A DNA stretch of 64,000 nt. Source: Argentina anserina (lineage: Eukaryota > Streptophyta > Magnoliopsida > Rosales > Rosaceae). Under the pieces are notes generated by a model. That model made no database searches. It was not told the DNA's origin and saw nothing but the letters and a program-made list of their open reading frames with translations. This document shows, in pieces, positions 58,808 through 64,000 of the stretch. A program made the translations under genes and the position numbers. The stretch is from NCBI RefSeq assembly GCF_933775445.1, contig NC_065877.1, positions 16,368,001 through 16,432,000 on the forward strand. The letters are read 5' to 3'. The number at the start of each line of letters is the position of its first letter. The first letter of the stretch is position 1.

Positions 58808-59277
58808 TGTTGGCATAGGCTTATGCCAGCATAATCAGCACAACTATCAGCGCAGTAAGACTAATAAATAGCCCAGTCTCGCACTACTAACAGTGAGCCA
58901 GCCGCACTAGCTGTGCAATGGGCTACCCCGCGGCCTAAACTGGCTACAAACACGCCCTCACATGCATCTCAAAGAAGACTCTAAAGAACACCTTAATCGG
59001 ATCTCGTCCCACAGCAGAAGATAAGTAAATGATCTACCTCAACTCAACAATAAAAGGTCAAACCCATGACCTCATAAGGTAAGTACACTAGACCCTCTAC
59101 TGTTACTGCATAAATTACCATCAGCCTAACTTGAGCGTCGGAGAGTTGAAGACCACGCCACCGTGGTCTCTACTTTGACGACGTGTGCCATTTGTGACAG
59201 GAAAGAGACAAGGAGTACGACGTACTTCACCGGCAAAGAATACAGTGTATCACATCAGTATAATCACTACGTTAACA
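58808..59277 (+). repeat. 3' LTR of the second gypsy element
   Basis: This 470 bp repeat has TGTTGG...TTAACA ends. It is preceded by CTTGGGGGGACT, a good polypurine tract. It differs from the split 5' LTR by scattered substitutions, so the insertion is not recent. Confidence 0.9.
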
Positions 59278-59282
59278 AATTG

Positions 59283-59700
59283 TTTGCCAAGTTTTTTTAT
59301 TTTTTTTATTTCAGAAATAAAACTTTGCGACATCAATTTTTAGTCAATAATTTTTGAGACGGAAAAAAATTCTGTCGCAAAGTTATATTTTTTGTGACGA
59401 CTCTGTCCGTACCTTTACGTCGTCGCCAATGCTGTGATGGTGGGGTTGCGATGCCTTGTACCATCGCAAACTCATCTGGCGACGACCATTTTCCATTGCA
59501 AAAAACTTTAGCGACTGCGGCAACGGCGACGGAGCGATTACCGCGCTACACCGTTACCGTTGGTGTTTTGCGATAGCAAATACACTTTTGGCGATAGAAA
59601 GTCGCCGTGGCAAGCAAAATTATTTTTTGTATTGCTTGGAGAAATTAGACTTTTAGAGAGAAAAGGGAGGATGGTGGTTTCTGCGCAATGAGTTGTTGTT
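59283..59700. other. Unclassified GCGAC-rich sequence, probably a DNA-transposon fragment
   Basis: It contains CTTTGCGACATC, then CTGTCGCAAAGTTATA in inverse orientation, GTGACGAC and repeated GGCGACG words. That style is common in non-coding ends of plant DNA transposons. I could not find matching termini. Confidence 0.3.
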
Positions 59701-60480
59701 GTGAGTCAAAGAGGTGCTTCAAAACGTACATAGGGGCTCTCTATATATAGGAGCACGATAAGAGCAGTAGGGTGATGTCTAAGGAATCTTCAACCAATTA
59801 GAAAAGAGGAAAAAAAACCCAAAGAAATCAAAATTGTAATCTTCCTTGCACATTCTCATGCAATAAGGACTTCTTAATCTGAATATTATCTCTTAAAATA
59901 TCATCCTTATGCATATAGATCTCAAAATACTCTCCCAAAATAATCTCCAAAGCATATCTTCTTCACAAAGTTGTTTCCTATTAGGATATGAAATCGCAGG
60001 ATTCTGTCCTCCGTGCAAAGATTATGTCCTAACTTCCTCTAGACATTGTAGATTGACTTGATTCCAAATCCTATAGAAAATAGACTCATAGGGCTTTCTA
60101 TCTATATATGGCACATTTTTTGGTTCACAGTGAGCTATCCGTGAAAATTTATCGAAGTTGGATGACGTGCTCTGACAAAAATCTTGATTCTTCTAGGATT
60201 TGGCTTCTAGGCTTTCCTACTTCTTTTCCATCATAATTCATCGTCTTGATTGAAATCCTAGCCCAAATAAGATTCATCATATGACATTAATGCTCAGCTG
60301 GTTCGATCAATACTTCTCATGTAGTAAGGATTCTTAGCAACATAAGGAAACAAATCCTTAATCAACTCGAATTCATTACTTGTGTTAATTAATGCTCTTT
60401 CTCCATCATTGTGCATTCATGACACCTATAATAAAAAACTAAGTAAAAACAAAGATAATAAGAGAAAAACATTGCAAAAG
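59700..60480 (-). mobile_element. Degenerate LTR relic related to the solo LTR family
   Basis: In reverse orientation it shares motifs with the solo LTRs: GATTCCAAATCCTATAG beside AGACTCA here, against GATTCCAAATCCTACAG and AGACTCA on the minus strand of 44140-44180. A TCTATATATAGG box is near 59748. It seems an old, truncated copy of a related LTR. Confidence 0.45.
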
Positions 60481-60486
60481 TAGGAT

Positions 60487-60699
60487 ATGTTAACTTCTAT
60501 TTTCATAGACAAATTTACGTTGATCAGTGCTCCAAGCTTTCCTGGATCTGTAGGAGGACCATCGCTCTTCTCTGATGCAAGAGCGAGTGTTCAAGCAAAA
60601 ATTGCAGCAATTGCACCAATGGATGCCATGACGAGGAAACAAAATGAAGGCAAAACGAAGGAGATTCTAACTGAGATGGAATTAGGAGGGAGGCAGTGA
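60487..60699 (+). other. Short unassigned open frame
   Basis: This is a 70-codon frame with protein-like composition (SAPSFPGSVGGPSLFSD, ASVQAKIAAIAPMDA). I do not recognise it. It may be a gene fragment or chance. Confidence 0.2.
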
Positions 60700-61609
60700 A
60701 GCCATGATGGAATCGACACTAGAATTTTGTAGAGAAAGATGACTGATAAGATGCAAGCCAATCTCTTAACTTCTTGGAGAGAGAGTCAGAGAGTGATTGT
60801 TGATTTATTTAAGTAAGTCTACAGAATTGCGAGTTGATCACCATATTGGGTTTTGCCTTAGGCCTAGTTACATTTCTAAGCAAAGGTTAATGCTCATGGT
60901 CCTAAACTAAGTGTTTGGTGAAACAAGTTGCTAGTAGATTATAATCACTTCTCACACTTTCTAATGCATAATCCATATGCTCTTAAAATGGTGCTTTCAA
61001 GATTATGGAATCCATAAGTTGAGAAAATTTATTTACTTTACTTGTATTTCTTGCAATTCCATCAAAACTATTTTTTACTTTCATATCATTTTTAGTCATT
61101 ACTTAAACTCATTATACGTTTATATCAAAATTCACCAAACACTTCAACACAACTTTTTTAATTATTCTCATAGCATGCCTATGATTACTTGTGAACGATA
61201 CCCCTAGTTGCTTATCGCCATAATCATTGGGTTAAGTGATAAGTAGTAAAGTTGATTTAATGATGAGTTAGGTAAGATATGTATCATCATAAATTTGAGG
61301 ATAAGTCTTATCGGCTTTGATAAACACTTTTATGTTCTTAATGATTTAACGTGTATTAGGATAGTAATTAGCTACCACTAGGCTTTTTTTGCATGTTAAA
61401 AAGATTTATAACCGAAAGAGGATCAATCAGTGATGAGAATGAAGTTATAAAAATAAATAATTATAAGTCTTTGAGCACTCAAGGTAGTGATATGCGTGAC
61501 ACATAAATAATTTCATATAGGTTTATGAGACAACTCTTGTTTCAAGACATAGAGATTATCAAATTATAAAGGCAATCTCTATATGAGATAATAGGGTAGC
61601 ATTAGTTTA
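60700..61609. other. AT-rich intergenic stretch
   Basis: No gene, intact element or recognisable repeat was seen. Confidence 0.5.
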
Positions 61610-61611
61610 TA

Positions 61612-61853
61612 CTCCCTCTGATTTTTAATATAAGTCGTTTTAGGTTTTGTTTTTTGATTTTTAATATAAGTTGTTTTAGCTTAAAATCCTTAGTATTTCC
61701 TAATTTATCCTTGAACCACAATAATGATATGGATAAAATTATAAAAGTGATGAAGAGCACTGAAGCCTTAAATAAGGGTTAAATTGTCATTATAATTGTT
61801 TCTTAATCTGTGTGCAAACTCTTAAAACGACCTATATTAAAAATCGGAGGGAG
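61612..61853. mobile_element. Stowaway-type MITE (Tc1/mariner)
   Basis: It begins CTCCCTCTGATTTTTAATAT and ends ATATTAAAAATCGGAGGGAG, an inverted repeat of the Stowaway type. TA sits on both sides (61610-61611 and 61854-61855) as target duplication. It is 242 bp with no coding capacity, and the AAGTCGTTTTAG motif is present twice near the left end. Confidence 0.92.
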
Positions 61854-61855
61854 TA

Positions 61856-62840
61856 TATGAGATATGTTTACTATGTTCTCAACTAGGAATTATGAGATAA
61901 ACTATGTTCTATTCTAGGGTATAATAGGTATTAACTAAAGACCAAAATTCACTTTTTGTGCTCACACATTGTCCATTATATCTTCATCCTCCATCAAATT
62001 TTATGTCCACCATTCATTCCAACCCTTAGCCCTTAATATTGTTGGTGTCACTGACTAATTGATGTCATCTTGTATTCATTATACAACTTTACTCTTTTTA
62101 ACTTAATTAATAACATCATGTCCAAATATGTGCTTCTCAAACTTTAATGTGATGACTTGAAATATGTAAGAAATGCAATTATAAAACTATACTACAACAA
62201 TGGCTAAAAACAATCTTTTGTGAGTCTGGATCTATTGAAACTGAAAAACTTATCATATCTTAGCTTAATCATCAAATGATCACATTGGAGATGCTTGACT
62301 TATCAAACTCTTATTGGCATATCTAATGTAATATTGAGAAAACTCTAAAGGTCGAGTTAACTGATGTTGAACATGTGCTTTCAACTCTTCACATGAATGA
62401 AAACCAGTCATGGAAACATTATACCGAAGGAAGTATCACTTGGTATAGCAAGAAATCATTTTCCTCCCCTAGCCATTAGATTTTAGCAATATCATGTCAA
62501 ATCTATAAAAATAATTATGTTATTGCATATCTTACACAAAAGCATAAAGAAAAGTAGATACAAAAACAACAATATTAGTACATACTGATGTAGCTACTAG
62601 TATTGAGGAGGCAAGATTTACCAACATTGTTTTTATATCATAAACAATACTTACATACTTGGGGTAAATCAAAGCATCCAAAATTTTTCATCCATCTTAC
62701 ATATTAGATTCGATATCATCATTCTCAAAACATAAATCATGCCAAAAAATAAAAGCAGAAAGAAAGATAATCGATATTTATTCATTTTAACGTGTGTGTG
62801 AGAGATTCATAAACTATTTGGTTAATGATTTACTTAGAAC
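61856..62840. other. AT-rich intergenic stretch
   Basis: No gene, intact element or recognisable repeat was seen. Confidence 0.5.
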
Positions 62841-62842
62841 AA

Positions 62843-63172
62843 AAATACTGATCACTCCTCTAGTTTTTAGTAACTCGACAGTTTACTCTGTCACGTTTCA
62901 ATTTCAACTATTCACTTCTTATACTTTCAAATTTTAAACAATTTGGTCATTCCGTTAAGTCTCTGTCCAATTGCATTGTTAAGTTGATAACTTGACAAAC
63001 ATCACATAAGAGGGAAAAAAAACTACTTAACGGTGTAATTTGATGGAGACTTAGTGAAATGACCAAATTGTTTAAAATTTGAAAGTATAATGAGAAATCA
63101 ATTGAAATTGAAACATGAATGACTAAACTATCGAGTTATTAAAAATTGGAAGAGTGACCAATATTTTGTCCA
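62843..63172. mobile_element. Foldback MITE (about 330 bp)
   Basis: The left arm (ACTGATCACTCCTCTAG, ACTTTCAAATTTTAAACAAT, TTGGTCATT) is matched inversely by the right arm (AATGACCAAATTGTTTAAAA, TTTGAAAGTATAATGAG, GAAGAGTGACCAATATTTTG). Arms of about 130 bp surround a short loop near 63000. No clear target duplication was read. It has no coding capacity. Confidence 0.8.
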
Positions 63173-63282
63173 TTTACTTATGTTTATACATTTTTTAGCT
63201 AATGTCCCTAATAACTCGAGGTTTTTTGAGGTTATGGTTGGGGAGATAGAAAACAAATTTGATGAAGTTATCCCAGGAGTAA

Positions 63283-64000
63283 GGGTGGGCTCAGGCCAGA
63301 ACATGCCACTTTTTGCCAGAACCTGGGACCGGACCGGTGACCATTTTTCCGAGCCGGGTTTTTGTGATAGTTTGGAGGAACCGGTTGGGACCGGGCTGAG
63401 CCGGGCTAACAGTCCGAAATGGGGCTAAAATAGTATTATGGATAAGGGCCCAAATCATAATATCATATGAACAAATCGACGAACACTTGAACAATAGAAG
63501 TGCAGAAGAATAATCAAGTTATCAAACTAAAGAAATCACCAAATATCAATAATCAAGTAATCAACATTCAACAAATCGACATTCACAAATGATAGAACAA
63601 ATCGACAAATATCAGAGAATAGAAGCAATGAACTAGTTGGGCACTTGGAATCACTGAATCGCTCAATGAGCTTACCTTAATTTCTCGGCTTCTCGTAATT
63701 TCGTTCTGAGATGCTGGGCAAGTCAACGAAAAAATGAGACTTAAGGATGTTGGAAAAATCGATAAAAATCGATGTGGCGATGGCGCTGCCTGGGTTTACT
63801 TGGCCGGAAAAGCCTTTTTAATCTTGGCGGTGGCAATCTCTTGGCTCTGTTGCCGTTGAGATCAAGGGCCTCATCATTTGTTCTCCTCGTCTCACTCTTG
63901 GCACTAGGGAGATGGTAGCTATGGTGGATAACGGGGGCGCGGGCCTGGTGATTTCTCGCCTATTCACTCATGCAGGGATGAAAAGTAAGATCTAGTAGTT
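63283..64000. mobile_element. Probable hAT-type element, continuing past the window
   Basis: It starts near TAAGGGTGGGCTCAGGCC and has dense CCGGACCGG, GAGCCGGG and ACCGGG words over the first 140 bp. This is the kind of GC-rich subterminal region found in plant hAT elements that begin AGGGGTGGGC. No transposase is visible and the other end lies outside the window. Confidence 0.4.

Larger units (their letters stand above)
43580..59277 (+). mobile_element. Second Ty3/gypsy (Tat-lineage) retrotransposon, nested and decayed
   Basis: The LTRs begin TGTTGGCATAGG and end ACGTTAACA. The 5' LTR is 43580-43703 plus 45967-46315, split by a solo LTR; the 3' LTR is 58808-59277 (470 bp). Flanks read AAATG (left) and AATTG (right), a possible 5 bp duplication with one mismatch. 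The order gag, protease, reverse transcriptase, RNase H, second RNase H, integrase and antisense gene identifies the Tat lineage. Without the two 2.26 kb solo LTRs the element is about 11.2 kb. All main genes have stops or frameshifts. Confidence 0.88.

Overview
This is nuclear genomic DNA from a flowering plant, most likely a eudicot. Genes have GT-AG introns, 5' UTRs carry CT microsatellites, and most of the sequence is plant-type transposable elements. No species can be named from the sequence. There is no bacterial operon, CRISPR array or phage gene.

Three ordinary host genes look intact. (1) A three-exon mitochondrial glycoprotein/MAM33-family gene (+, 223-3168). (2) A seven-exon autoinhibited type IIB Ca2+-ATPase of the ACA4/ACA11 kind (+, 7479-14257, 1042 residues). 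(3) A four-exon UUAT-type nucleotide-sugar transporter (-, 36464-39635, 308 residues). Exon borders were read by eye, with reading phase checked at every junction.

Between the genes lies nested mobile DNA. A PIF/Harbinger element with matching ends and a CTA target duplication fills 3964-6457. From 17400 to 35994 there is a decayed minus-strand Ty3/gypsy element with a second RNase H (Tat lineage). Its integrase is cut short and followed by about 10 kb of captured host sequence: an RPS17 5' end fused in frame to an NT-type C2 domain fragment, a plant mobile domain reading frame, and a long intron-free oligopeptide transporter copy. A 6 kb plant L1 LINE later inserted into the transporter copy, leaving a 17 bp duplication.

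A second Tat-lineage gypsy element (+, 43580-59277) follows. Two independent 2.26 kb solo LTRs of one other family sit inside it, one in its 5' LTR and one between gag and protease, each with its own 5 bp duplication. Its 3' region carries a separate antisense gene with introns and a TATA box. The remaining DNA holds a LINE ORF1 relic, a copia relic, several foldback or MITE elements (one Stowaway), tRNA-derived SINE-like sequence, a reversed LTR relic and probably the start of a hAT element at the right edge.

The main points of interest are the chimeric capture region in the first gypsy element and the spliced antisense gene in the second. Both are derived from mobile elements.
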